Source of the DNA: Reinekea thalattae
GTDB taxonomy: Bacteria; Pseudomonadota; Gammaproteobacteria; Pseudomonadales; Natronospirillaceae
Length of the DNA stretch: 64,000 bases
Reading direction: 5' to 3'
Assembly (NCBI RefSeq): GCF_008041945.1
Contig: NZ_VKAD01000001.1
Span: 1,178,001 to 1,242,000 of the forward strand
The notes under the pieces are model-generated. The model was not told the DNA's origin, did no database searches, and saw only the letters and a program-made list of their open reading frames with translations. Shown here piece after piece: positions 55,236 through 63,330 of the stretch (positions are counted from its first letter, which is position 1; every line of letters begins with the position of its first letter). Both the position numbers and the translations under genes were made by a program.

Positions 55236-55346
55236 ACTCCTCACTTCTAAAAACCAACTTGTGATGCATATCGCGTTGTGGATGTCTTGGTTTATACTGC
55301 CTCCTTGAAACCCATATTTTACAATTACAGCTAAGCGAAGTTATTC

Positions 55347-55943
55347 ATGCACTACATTTTTGGCTACGGCAGCCTCATATGCGGCGATAGTCGTTCCCGA
55401 ACCGGCGTTACAGCTAACGCCTATGCTATAGAAGTAGAGGGCATTGCCCGTCGCTGGTCGGCGTACATTCCTAGCTGGAGTGGCACCGCAGTCAGCGCTC
55501 ACCTAGACCCAAAAAGCCGCTGCAATGGGGTTTATTTTGCCGTCGATGATGAAAACTTGGCATTATTTGATGAGCGTGAATATGGCTATCGGCGTGTTGC
55601 GCTGCCTTGGCAGGCTGTCATGCCGCTGGATCAAACGCCTCTACCCAGAGATGGAACACTTTGGGTTTATGTCGGCAACAGCGTCGACATTCCAAGCCCA
55701 GAAAAACCGATTCTGCAAAGCTATTTAGATGTCATTATAAATGGCTGCTTAGACATTGATGAATCCTTTGCTCGTCGCTTTATTGAACTGACAGGCCAAT
55801 GGGGACATTTGGTCAATGACCGCGATGCACCACTTTATCTACGCCCTCTTGCCCGCAAGAGCAGTACCGCCCGAATCGACGAGCTGCTGAATAAGCAACT
55901 GCCAGCAGGCGTCAGCGATGACTATCAGGGCAAGCCGCTGTAA
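55347..55943 (+). CDS. Gamma-glutamylcyclotransferase-family protein
   Basis: A 198-residue protein beginning MHYIFGYGSLICGDSRSRTG, the substrate-binding FGYGSL signature of the gamma-glutamylcyclotransferase/AIG2 fold. A candidate catalytic Glu is in LALFDEREYGYRRVAL. It may cleave gamma-glutamyl peptides, for instance from glutathione. Transcribed toward ttcA with a small hairpin between them. Confidence 0.85.
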   Translation: MHYIFGYGSLICGDSRSRTGVTANAYAIEVEGIARRWSAYIPSWSGTAVSAHLDPKSRCNGVYFAVDDENLALFDEREYGYRRVALPWQAVMPLDQTPLPRDGTLWVYVGNSVDIPSPEKPILQSYLDVIINGCLDIDESFARRFIELTGQWGHLVNDRDAPLYLRPLARKSSTARIDELLNKQLPAGVSDDYQGKPL

Positions 55944-56020
55944 TTCGGCTAGGCAAGTAAAATCCGTTTACTGAACAGGGTAAGCATGTTAAAAAGCGGC
56001 CCCTATATAAGGTATAGAGC

Positions 56021-56037
56021 AAGCGCTATCGCTTTTT
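56021..56037 (+). terminator. Weak hairpin with T tract
   Basis: AAGCG (56021-56025), loop CTAT, CGCTT (56030-56034) and three more T. A short stem, possibly the terminator of the cyclotransferase gene. Confidence 0.4.
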
Positions 56038-56075
56038 ACTGAACTGACTTTCATTAACTGAACTGGCTTTGATTA
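56038..56075 (+). repeat. Tandem 19-bp direct repeat upstream of ttcA
   Basis: Two adjacent units, 56038-56056 and 56057-56075, differ at two of 19 positions. They end 14 bases before the ttcA ATG. Possibly a binding-site pair or a local duplication. Confidence 0.8.
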
Positions 56076-56089
56076 TCCAAACTAACTTC

Positions 56090-56980
56090 ATGACCGAATT
56101 TAATACCGCTAAAGACAAATTGGAATACAACAAACTGCATAAGCGGTTAAGACGCGAAACAGGCCGAGCCATTGCCGATTTTAATATGATCGAGCAAGGC
56201 GATAAGGTCATGGTTTGCCTATCTGGCGGTAAAGACTCGTTCACCATGCTCGACATCCTGTTGAATTTGCAAAAGAGCGCTCCTGTAGACTTTGAATTGG
56301 TCGCGGTGAACCTAGATCAAAAGCAACCCGGCTTTCCTGAGCATATTTTGCCTGAGTATTTGAAGTCAGTTGGCGTGCCTTTCCATATTTTAGAGCGCGA
56401 CACCTACAGTATCGTGCAAGAAACAGTGCCTGAAGGTAAAACTACCTGTGGTATCTGTTCGCGACTACGGCGCAGTACAATCTACGCGTTTGCAGACCAA
56501 ATAGGCGCAAATAAAGTCGCTCTGGGGCATCATCGTGACGACATTATTGAAACACTGTTTTTGAATATGTTTCATGGCGGTAAGCTCAAGGCGATGCCGC
56601 CTAAGCTACTCAGCGACAGCGGTACGAATGTGCTGATACGTCCTTTGGCTTATTGCAAAGAAAGCGATATCGAGCGCTACGCGCAGATTCGTGACTTCCC
56701 GATTATTCCGTGTAACCTTTGCGGCTCGCAAGAAAACCTGCAACGACAAAATATCAAAGCCATGTGCCGTGATTGGGACAAGCAATTTCCAGGTAGAATT
56801 GATAACATCTTCCGTTCGATGGCCAATATATCGCCTTCGCAATTGGCCGACCAAGAGCTGTATAATTTTAAATCCCTCACCGCCAGCAACATCCCTCTGG
56901 CACCTCAATCGACGGATAGCCCCTACGCTCCGATGAGTACAACCAAGGTCAATACTTGGGAACCAAACATCAGCGAGTAA
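56090..56980 (+). CDS. ttcA: tRNA 2-thiocytidine biosynthesis protein TtcA
   Basis: Iron-sulfur enzyme that thiolates C32 of some tRNAs. The 296 residues have the ATP PP-loop [12 protein letters not shown]. CxxC motifs CGIC and CNLC are the cluster ligands. I start at ATG 56090 ([15 protein letters not shown]), because upstream in-frame codons are poor starts. It lies 82 bases before fnr, a neighbour pairing found in relatives. Confidence 0.95.
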   Translation: MTEFNTAKDKLEYNKLHKRLRRETGRAIADFNMIEQGDKVMVCLSGGKDSFTMLDILLNLQKSAPVDFELVAVNLDQKQPGFPEHILPEYLKSVGVPFHILERDTYSIVQETVPEGKTTCGICSRLRRSTIYAFADQIGANKVALGHHRDDIIETLFLNMFHGGKLKAMPPKLLSDSGTNVLIRPLAYCKESDIERYAQIRDFPIIPCNLCGSQENLQRQNIKAMCRDWDKQFPGRIDNIFRSMANISPSQLADQELYNFKSLTASNIPLAPQSTDSPYAPMSTTKVNTWEPNISE

Positions 56981-56994
56981 AAATGATAATATAA

Positions 56995-57008
56995 GTGAGA
57001 TACATCAA
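56995..57008. promoter_or_regulatory. Imperfect FNR-like box upstream of fnr
   Basis: GTGAG-ATAC-ATCAA matches TTGAT-N4-ATCAA at 8 of 10 positions. It lies at or near the -35 region of a possible promoter for fnr (a TAGTAT -10 at 57020-57025). Confidence 0.4.
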
Positions 57009-57027
57009 TAGATATCTTGTAGTATGA

Positions 57028-57041
57028 TTGATAGATATCAA
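57028..57041. promoter_or_regulatory. Perfect FNR box in the fnr leader
   Basis: TTGAT-AGAT-ATCAA, an exact match to the FNR consensus. It lies 21 bases before the fnr ATG at 57063 and just after a possible TAGTAT -10 element. This suggests autorepression. Confidence 0.8.
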
Positions 57042-57062
57042 GACTTAAATTGGAGTCGTTAT

Positions 57063-57800
57063 ATGGCACTGTCAACCGCCTGCAAGAACTGTAGCCTGCA
57101 CCCTTTATGCCTACCGCTGTCTTTGACCGCTGATGATATGGACCTATTGGATGCCATTATCAAACGGGGCCGGCCGATGCAAAAGGGTGAGCATCTGTTT
57201 TATCAGGGTGATGAGTTTAAGTCGATCTTCGCAGTCCGTACCGGTACGATTAAAACTTACACATTGACCAACGACGGCGAAGAACAGATCACGGGCTTCC
57301 ATTTAGCCAGCGAACTGGTTGGACTCGAAAGCTTCGACATGGTGACCTATCCAGCCTCTGCAAAGGTATTAGAAACAACTAACGTCTGTGAAATTCCTGT
57401 TGATCGATTAGATGACCTTGCAGGCAAAATGCCCGAACTGCGCCGCCAACTCATGCGCCTGATGGGTAAAGAGCTGCGCGAAGAACAGCAAATGATGCTG
57501 TTGCTGAGCAAAAAAAGCGCAGAAGAGCGTATTGCGTCATTCTTAATCAATCTAGCGGCTCGCTTTAAGCATCGCGGTTTTTCAGGCACCTCGTTCCGCC
57601 TTACGATGTCGCGTGCTGACATTGCCAACTATTTAGGCTTGGCAGTCGAAACCGTTAGCCGAGTCTTCACTCGCTTTCAGAAGCAGGGCTTACTGGAGCA
57701 CACTGGCAGCGCTAAAGACATCGTCATTAGTGACTTTGAAGGACTGACGGCTATTGCATCACTCGCCGAATGCGAACGCGTTGAACTGGGCATCGACTAG
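57063..57800 (+). CDS. fnr: Oxygen-sensing regulator FNR/Anr
   Basis: CRP/FNR-family transcription factor, 245 residues, whose [4Fe-4S] cluster senses oxygen. Ligands are Cys7, Cys10 and Cys16 ([10 protein letters not shown]) and Cys109 (TTNVCEIP). The Cys16-Cys109 spacing of 93 equals that of E. coli FNR. The C-terminal HTH has the recognition helix VETVSRV with the E..SR pattern that reads TTGAT. I chose ATG 57063 because GGAG lies 7 bases upstream. The frame also opens at ATG 57024, which would place a perfect FNR box inside the coding region. Confidence 0.97.
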   Translation: MALSTACKNCSLHPLCLPLSLTADDMDLLDAIIKRGRPMQKGEHLFYQGDEFKSIFAVRTGTIKTYTLTNDGEEQITGFHLASELVGLESFDMVTYPASAKVLETTNVCEIPVDRLDDLAGKMPELRRQLMRLMGKELREEQQMMLLLSKKSAEERIASFLINLAARFKHRGFSGTSFRLTMSRADIANYLGLAVETVSRVFTRFQKQGLLEHTGSAKDIVISDFEGLTAIASLAECERVELGID

Positions 57801-57847
57801 CCTTAAATACACATAAGGCAGTACTCTGCACGTCCCTCTCATATAAC

Positions 57848-57881
57848 AAAAAGCCGCACTGTTCAGACGCTGCGGCTTTTT
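57848..57881. terminator. Bidirectional terminator between fnr and nudC
   Basis: AAAAAGCCGCA (57848-57858) and TGCGGCTTTTT (57871-57881), a perfect 11-bp stem with a 12-base loop and T tracts on both strands. Shared by convergent fnr and nudC. Confidence 0.9.
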
Positions 57882-57901
57882 AGTTTTAGATCATTAAGCG
57901 T

Positions 57902-58720
57902 TTATCGACCCGCTTGACGTTCAAGCTGATATTGCCGAATCAGCCAACCTGCAATGGTGGTGGTTGGTGGGTACTTCGGTAGAGAGTGAATATTGAACCA
58001 AGCTGCATCAACGATCTCCTGTACCTCTGGCACGATCTGGCCGGACGCATATTCGGCGGTATAACCCAACATCAACTGATTCGGAAACGGCCAAGCCTGG
58101 CTATTTTGATAACGAATCTGAGCAACTTCAACGCCCAACTCCTCTCGCACTTCACGAATCACCGCCTGCTCTGCAGATTCTCCAGCCTCAATAAAGCCAG
58201 CAACAGCGCCATACATACCGGCTCCTCGATGACGCCGGCCTTGCGCCAACAAAACCTCATCACCACGCGTAATCAGTACGATAACGCAAGGCGAAATACG
58301 CGGATAAAAACGAACACCACAGGGCTCGCAACTGGTCGCTGGTTCACCCACGATACGCTGGGTAGCTTGGCCACACTGACCGCAAAACCGATGTTGATTA
58401 GCCCAATCCAATAAGCTTCTGGCTCTCGCACACAGTGAAAAGGCCGTCTCACTGATGACGGCAATGTCTCGTAAGGTGGCAAGCTGCCCATCAAGCTGCC
58501 CTTGAGTTAAGCTTGCTGTGAAATAACCCTTTCCATCCAACAGCGCGACAAACTCAATAGCATCAAGCTCAACATCAACCAATTGAGAGTAACGCCAAGC
58601 AATATCTTGCCCCGAAACCAGCAACTGAGTGCCCTGCCAAACAATGACTTTACTGTCAGCGCCTAACGCAGGCGCTTGCTTTGGAAAATCGATTTGATGC
58701 TGATCTAATTCATAAAGCAT
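57902..58720 (-). CDS. nudC: NADH pyrophosphatase / RNA NAD-decapping enzyme NudC
   Basis: Nudix hydrolase of 272 residues acting on NADH and on NAD-capped RNA in relatives. The N-terminal domain precedes a zinc ribbon (CGQCGQATQ, CEPCG). The Nudix box runs GFIEAGESAEQAVIREVREE with LGV after it. The Nudix box and the trailing SQAWPFPNQLMLGY (the SQPWPFP motif of NudC) make the call firm. Transcribed toward the fnr terminator. Confidence 0.95.
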   Translation of the reverse strand: MLYELDQHQIDFPKQAPALGADSKVIVWQGTQLLVSGQDIAWRYSQLVDVELDAIEFVALLDGKGYFTASLTQGQLDGQLATLRDIAVISETAFSLCARARSLLDWANQHRFCGQCGQATQRIVGEPATSCEPCGVRFYPRISPCVIVLITRGDEVLLAQGRRHRGAGMYGAVAGFIEAGESAEQAVIREVREELGVEVAQIRYQNSQAWPFPNQLMLGYTAEYASGQIVPEVQEIVDAAWFNIHSLPKYPPTTTIAGWLIRQYQLERQAGR

Positions 58721-58771
58721 GATGAATCACTTACTTATGCTGTGAATGATGTTACTGGCTTAAGGAATCAC

Positions 58772-59635
58772 TTAACCTTCTTCAAGCAGATCTCGATAAA
58801 GAACTTCGTTATCGACCTCTTCAAGGCTGATACGACCCAACGCGCCAGAGCGTAGATCCTTTAAGACAATTTCACTGACCTTATGCCAATCAACCTCACG
58901 ACCTCGAATGCAGGCACGCTGCCGTGCGATCTGTTCCATACAGGCCATTGAGCTATCAGCGAGAGTTTCGATCTTATAACGAGTTTTGAGTGCTTCTGGA
59001 TAACGCTGGGCGAGATAGTCGACCGCGAACAACGCTATATCTTCATATTCGACAGCGGTGTCACGAATCGCACCACTGGCAGCTAACCGATAGCCGCCTA
59101 ATTCGCTTTCAGGCGATGGCCACATAATTCCTGGTGTATCCATCAGGGTAAAGTCGTCTGCAATCTGAATACGCTGTTGGTTACGAGTCACAGCAGGCTC
59201 ATCACCAACCCGCGCGATCTTTTTGCCTGCCAAACCATTGATTAACGTCGACTTGCCAACATTTGGGATGCCGACAACAACACTACGCACAGGCTTTGCT
59301 AAGCCGCCACGGTGCGGCGCTAAATTTCGACAGTAATCTGGAATTTTTGCCAACTGCTTACGATCTTGCATAACAATAGGCACAACATGAATACCCTTTT
59401 CGCTCGATAAAAACTCAACCCAACGTTGAGTCACCTCAGGATCGGCCAAATCCGCTTTACTGAGCAGACGTAGCACCGGCTTATCACGACGCACCTTGGT
59501 TAAAATAGGATTCATACTGGAATGCGGAATCCGCGCATCAAGTACTTCGATAACAACATCGATCTTTGGAATAATATCGCTGATTTGACGGCGAGCTTTC
59601 GCCATATGACCAGGAAACCAATTAATTTTTGCCAT
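58772..59635 (-). CDS. Ribosome biogenesis GTPase, YlqF/RbgA type
   Basis: Circularly permuted GTPase of 287 residues acting in late 50S assembly. The motif order is G4 (SKADLAD) before G1 (GIPNVGKSTLI) and G3 (DTPGIMWP), the permuted arrangement. It starts MAKINWFPGHMAKARRQI, a family hallmark. A C-terminal ANTAR-like helical part follows. Confidence 0.93.
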   Translation of the reverse strand: MAKINWFPGHMAKARRQISDIIPKIDVVIEVLDARIPHSSMNPILTKVRRDKPVLRLLSKADLADPEVTQRWVEFLSSEKGIHVVPIVMQDRKQLAKIPDYCRNLAPHRGGLAKPVRSVVVGIPNVGKSTLINGLAGKKIARVGDEPAVTRNQQRIQIADDFTLMDTPGIMWPSPESELGGYRLAASGAIRDTAVEYEDIALFAVDYLAQRYPEALKTRYKIETLADSSMACMEQIARQRACIRGREVDWHKVSEIVLKDLRSGALGRISLEEVDNEVLYRDLLEEG

Positions 59636-59737
59636 GATTAAAACTACGCTTGAAAAAACAGAATTATAACACCGATTACAAAAGCAACCGAGGTGAGAAA
59701 GGAATAAACAAAATAGGAAGGGAAAAACACATAGAAA

Positions 59738-59814
59738 TGGCGGAACGGACGAGACTCGAACTCGCGACCCCCGGCGTGACAGGCCGGTATTCTAACCAAC
59801 TGAACTACCGCTCC
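59738..59814 (-). tRNA. tRNA-Asp(GTC), copy 1
   Basis: 77 bases with encoded CCA. The anticodon loop CTGTCAC gives anticodon GTC. Identical to the other two copies. It is the promoter-distal end of the array. Confidence 0.98.
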
Positions 59815-59886
59815 ACGGCACAGATTAACGTACTGCTACGTCTCTTTTAATCTTGAGAAAAGATCCCTTTTTAACTTAGAGAAAAG

Positions 59887-59963
59887 TGGCGGAACGGACG
59901 AGACTCGAACTCGCGACCCCCGGCGTGACAGGCCGGTATTCTAACCAACTGAACTACCGCTCC
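59887..59963 (-). tRNA. tRNA-Asp(GTC), copy 2
   Basis: 77 bases, identical to the others. It lies 6 bases 3' of tRNA-Val copy 1. Confidence 0.98.
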
Positions 59964-59969
59964 GCATTA

Positions 59970-60045
59970 TGGTGGGTGTGAACGGGATCGAACCGCTGAC
60001 CCTCGCCTTGTAAGGGCGATGCTCTCCCAGCTGAGCTACACACCC
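59970..60045 (-). tRNA. tRNA-Val(TAC), copy 1
   Basis: 76 bases with CCA. The anticodon loop CTTACAA gives anticodon TAC. It forms a Val-Asp unit with the adjacent tRNA-Asp. Confidence 0.98.
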
Positions 60046-60220
60046 ATAATGCGTTGAATTTTGTACCTTCCGGTAAGCTTGTTCGGCTGCCTGCATCGGC
60101 GCTTTCGCGCTCCAGCTGCACCCGTCCGGGCATAAAAGCTACACACCCATAATGCATCGAATTTCGTACCTTCCGGTAAGAGTTATCGTTTCTCAACGTC
60201 CCTTTATACTTAGGGAAAAG
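60046..60220 (-). repeat. Spacer with duplicated tRNA-Val leader and decayed tRNA-Val 5' fragment
   Basis: Bases 60046-60092 match the leader of tRNA-Val copy 2 (60380-60426). At 60137-60148 the first 12 bases of a tRNA-Val gene (GGGTGTGTAGCT on the minus strand) remain, followed in plus orientation by a further copy of its leader (60149-60180). The rest of that third tRNA-Val is gone. The insert at 60093-60136 holds two short hairpins. Confidence 0.75.
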
Positions 60221-60297
60221 TGGCGGAACGGACGAGACTCGAACTCGCGACCCCCGGCGTGACAGGCCGGTATTCTAACCAACTGAACTACCGCTCC
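60221..60297 (-). tRNA. tRNA-Asp(GTC), copy 3
   Basis: 77 bases, identical to copies 1 and 2. It follows tRNA-Val copy 2 by 6 bases. Confidence 0.98.
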
Positions 60298-60303
60298 GCA
60301 TTA

Positions 60304-60379
60304 TGGTGGGTGTGAACGGGATCGAACCGCTGACCCTCGCCTTGTAAGGGCGATGCTCTCCCAGCTGAGCTACACACCC
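60304..60379 (-). tRNA. tRNA-Val(TAC), copy 2
   Basis: 76 bases with CCA, identical to copy 1. It is the promoter-proximal gene of the array. Confidence 0.98.
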
Positions 60380-60471
60380 ATAATGCAATGAATTTTGTAC
60401 CTTCCGGTAAACTTGTTTGGCTGCCTATTAAACTAACTAAAATAGCTTATGGTTGCCAAAAAGTGACGCGC

Positions 60472-60499
60472 ATTGTATCGATTTTCTCAATGAAGTCAA
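60472..60499 (-). promoter_or_regulatory. Sigma-70 promoter of the tRNA-Val/Asp array
   Basis: On the minus strand TTGACT (60499-60494), 16 bases, TACAAT (60477-60472), then a GC-rich discriminator (GCGCG). The two hexamers and spacing equal those of the tRNA-Asn promoter. The mature tRNA-Val starts about 92 bases downstream. Confidence 0.85.
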
Positions 60500-60527
60500 A
60501 CATTTAGCGAACATCTGATGAAAAAAA

Positions 60528-61805
60528 TCATCTCACTAAGAAGAGCACCATATCAGGCCAAAAGGTAATCAAAAGAACCACCAGCATCAATACCAGCATC
60601 ATCGGAATTGTAGCGGCGTACAACTCTGTCATTGATTTTTTAAACCGATAGCTGGCAATAAACAGATTCATACCGACTGGCGGCGTAAAGTAACCTATTT
60701 GCATATTTGCTACGAAAATAATGCCTAGGTGAACAGGATCAATGCCGTATTCCATCGCTACCGGCAATATGAGCGGCACGATAATAATTAGCGCAGCAAA
60801 GATATCCAACACCGCCCCAAGCAATAACAGGGCGACGTTTAAGCAAAGTAGGAATACCCAGCGTGAATCAATATGCGCCTGAATAAAGTCGAAAACCCGA
60901 GTCGGAATCTGTAGATCTACTAACAGGTTAGTAAAGGCTAAGGCTACCGCCAGAATCAATAAAATACCGCCGACCATCTTCATGGCATCGGCAGCAATAC
61001 GCGGCAAGCTCGATAACTTGATATCCCGATACACAAAGACCTCAATGATCAATACATAAAGCGCCGTAATAGCTGCAATATCGCTAATCACCAACCAACC
61101 ACTGATCAAGCCAAGCGCGATAATCAGCGGTATTCCAAGCTCCCATTTGGACAGCCAGAGCTGTTTTAGCACCTCGCGGATAACAAAGGGTGTCAAAGGC
61201 ACTGGCTGGTGTCGCTGGCTCCATAAGCCATAACCCCATAACGCCAACACCATAATGCCAGCTGGAATTAAACCCGCGACAAATAAGTCTTTAATATCAA
61301 CATCGGCGATATCCATTTGCTGCGCAACAACGCCGTAGAGAATCAACGGTATCGCCGGCGGTAACAGCAAACCTAAACTACCAGAGGTGGTAATTAAGCC
61401 CATCGAAAACTTTTCGCTGTAACCAGCACTCTTTAACGCAGGAACCAATAAAGCGCCTAACGCGACGATGGTAACGCCAGAGCCGCCGGTTAATAACGTA
61501 AAGAACGAACAGGCCAAGAGCGAAATCAAGATCATCCCGCCCGGTAACCAGCCCAACGCTGCTTGCGTCAAATTAACCATTCGATCCGCTGTTTTACTCT
61601 CGCTCAGCAAATAACCCGCAAAGGTAAAAAGAGGTAGAGAGATCAGCAAGGTATTTTCTGTCAGCCGAAATATTTCTATTGGCAATACCATCAGATCAAT
61701 TTGCACCGACCAAAAGCCGTAAGCGGCTCCAGCAAGAATGATAATAAAAAGTGGCGTACCAATTAACGCAACCGCAATAATCAGCGGTACAACAATAGCA
61801 TTCAT
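60528..61805 (-). CDS. dctM: TRAP transporter large membrane subunit (DctM)
   Basis: Large permease of a tripartite ATP-independent transporter, 425 residues with about 12 hydrophobic segments. Typical DctM features are the N-terminal LIIAVALIGTPLFIIILAG, the GGSGVTIVALGALLVPAL segment with GYSEKFSMGLITTSGSLG, and a late YFTPPVGMNLFI motif. Its start overlaps dctQ (ATGA). Substrate unknown. Confidence 0.94.
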   Translation of the reverse strand: MNAIVVPLIIAVALIGTPLFIIILAGAAYGFWSVQIDLMVLPIEIFRLTENTLLISLPLFTFAGYLLSESKTADRMVNLTQAALGWLPGGMILISLLACSFFTLLTGGSGVTIVALGALLVPALKSAGYSEKFSMGLITTSGSLGLLLPPAIPLILYGVVAQQMDIADVDIKDLFVAGLIPAGIMVLALWGYGLWSQRHQPVPLTPFVIREVLKQLWLSKWELGIPLIIALGLISGWLVISDIAAITALYVLIIEVFVYRDIKLSSLPRIAADAMKMVGGILLILAVALAFTNLLVDLQIPTRVFDFIQAHIDSRWVFLLCLNVALLLLGAVLDIFAALIIIVPLILPVAMEYGIDPVHLGIIFVANMQIGYFTPPVGMNLFIASYRFKKSMTELYAATIPMMLVLMLVVLLITFWPDMVLFLVR

Positions 61806-62317
61806 TGAACAGTCCTTTTGTTACCACTTATATTTGTATGAGTCTTTGGATGAGTTAATTTTGTACCACCGACTAACGCATGAGCAAAACGCAGCGCCAT
61901 GACTAAAAAGCCAATCGGCATAATTAATTGGAATGGCCAAGCAGGCAAATTAGAAAAGGTTGTCGTTTGATAAACAAATTCGTCATAAACAAAACGGCTA
62001 GAATGGAAGGCCACTAGAGCGCAGACTAAGGCTGAGAAAAAGTAAGCAATACGCTGCAACGTTTTAAACCAAAGTCGATCTGAATAATGGCGTAGTAAAT
62101 CGATAGAGATATGCTCTCGTTCACGAGTCGCAACCATGGCACCTAAAAGCGCTAACCAAAGCACTAACAGGCGATTAAAGGGATCAATCCAAAAAAGGCT
62201 TATACCGACAAAATTACGCAATAGGATCTGAGTGACGGCAAGCAGAATCATCGCCAACAATACAAAAATTAACAATGCTCGTTCAACGGCAGCCCAATAG
62301 CTAGCAATATAATTCAA
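61802..62317 (-). CDS. dctQ: TRAP transporter small membrane subunit (DctQ)
   Basis: Small subunit of 171 residues with four membrane spans. A basic/acidic loop REREHISIDLL follows the second span, as in DctQ proteins. It lies between dctP and dctM with an ATGA overlap to dctM. Confidence 0.92.
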   Translation of the reverse strand: MNYIASYWAAVERALLIFVLLAMILLAVTQILLRNFVGISLFWIDPFNRLLVLWLALLGAMVATREREHISIDLLRHYSDRLWFKTLQRIAYFFSALVCALVAFHSSRFVYDEFVYQTTTFSNLPAWPFQLIMPIGFLVMALRFAHALVGGTKLTHPKTHTNISGNKRTVQ

Positions 62318-62332
62318 GTTCTAACGTCCTAA

Positions 62333-63319
62333 TTAAGGGTTTCGATAGTCAGTTAATACATCACTTATACGCTGATACAAATCCCGATCGAACTCACCTG
62401 AGGATATCAACTTGTCAGTCGCCTCATCGGCTTCACTTTCGATCGCGTGACGGAAGTCGTCATCAAGACTTACCGTACTAATGCCCAGGCTAGATAATGC
62501 ATCGAAGGCGCGAATATTTTCCGCTCGTGCAAGGTCATTTAAACGTTGACTCAAGGCGGTGAGCTCCTGCTCTACCAGATAAAAATCTGATTCAGACAGG
62601 CTAGCAACGGTACGCTCAGACAATGCAATCACACCGTAAATATACATAAAGGGCGCATCTAACAAATAATCAGCCTGTGTATACCACTGCAACACAATGG
62701 CACCGGTCGGAGGGGCTAAAAACGCATTCAACGCGCCAGTTTGCAAGCCTGTTAAAACATCACCAATACTCAAACTAAAGGGGTTTATTTCAAATGCCTT
62801 GGCTATTTTTTCAGACAGCGGGTCGTTGGCAGGCAGCCACAGCTTTTGCTGCTTTAGCTGCTCCATACCGTGTACTTTATTAGCCGACATCAAGTAAGCA
62901 AAACCGCCCTCGATTAAGCCAAAGGTATGCCAGCCACTATCAATAAAGCCTTGATTTAGCTCGTCATCAAACTGAGCGCGAACTAAATCCACCTCCTCAA
63001 AGCTGCGAAACAACAGCGGCGCATTTAGAACTTGCGCATTCTTATATTCATAAGAGAAGGCAGTGCTGTGGATGAAGGTGCCATTTAATTGCCCAATACG
63101 AATTTTTCGCCGCACCGCTAAAGCGTCACCCATAACGCCACCAGGGTAAAACTTAAAGCTAACTCGCCCTTCTGTCGCTTGTTCAATACGCTCACCGGCC
63201 ATCCGTAACTCAGACAAAATAGCATTGCCGTCCGGATATTCGGTGGCTATTTTAAGCACGGTCGCATTCGCGAACGTTAAGCAACCGCAAAGCGTTAACG
63301 TTATCCAGGCTAGTTTCAT
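62333..63319 (-). CDS. dctP: TRAP substrate-binding protein (DctP-like)
   Basis: Periplasmic binding protein of about 328 residues with a signal peptide. DctP-type motifs are LKIATEYPDGNAILSEL and the FKFYPGGVMGD stretch near residue 60, with SIGDVLTGLQTGALNAF further on. I chose ATG 63319, with AGGG 5 bases upstream, over the TTG at 63334. The ligand is unknown. The adjacent TatT gene suggests the TatT-assisted class, in which the ligand may be hydrophobic. Confidence 0.88.
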   Translation of the reverse strand: MKLAWITLTLCGCLTFANATVLKIATEYPDGNAILSELRMAGERIEQATEGRVSFKFYPGGVMGDALAVRRKIRIGQLNGTFIHSTAFSYEYKNAQVLNAPLLFRSFEEVDLVRAQFDDELNQGFIDSGWHTFGLIEGGFAYLMSANKVHGMEQLKQQKLWLPANDPLSEKIAKAFEINPFSLSIGDVLTGLQTGALNAFLAPPTGAIVLQWYTQADYLLDAPFMYIYGVIALSERTVASLSESDFYLVEQELTALSQRLNDLARAENIRAFDALSSLGISTVSLDDDFRHAIESEADEATDKLISSGEFDRDLYQRISDVLTDYRNP

Positions 63320-63330
63320 AATATCCCTAA

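Noticed and set aside
59650-59850. Plus-strand frame over tRNA-Asp
   Set aside because: It is a translation of antisense tRNA sequence; such frames are a common false call.
59954-60196. Minus-strand frame over tRNA-Val and the spacer
   Set aside because: It covers a tRNA gene on its own strand and a duplicated tRNA leader; not a protein gene.
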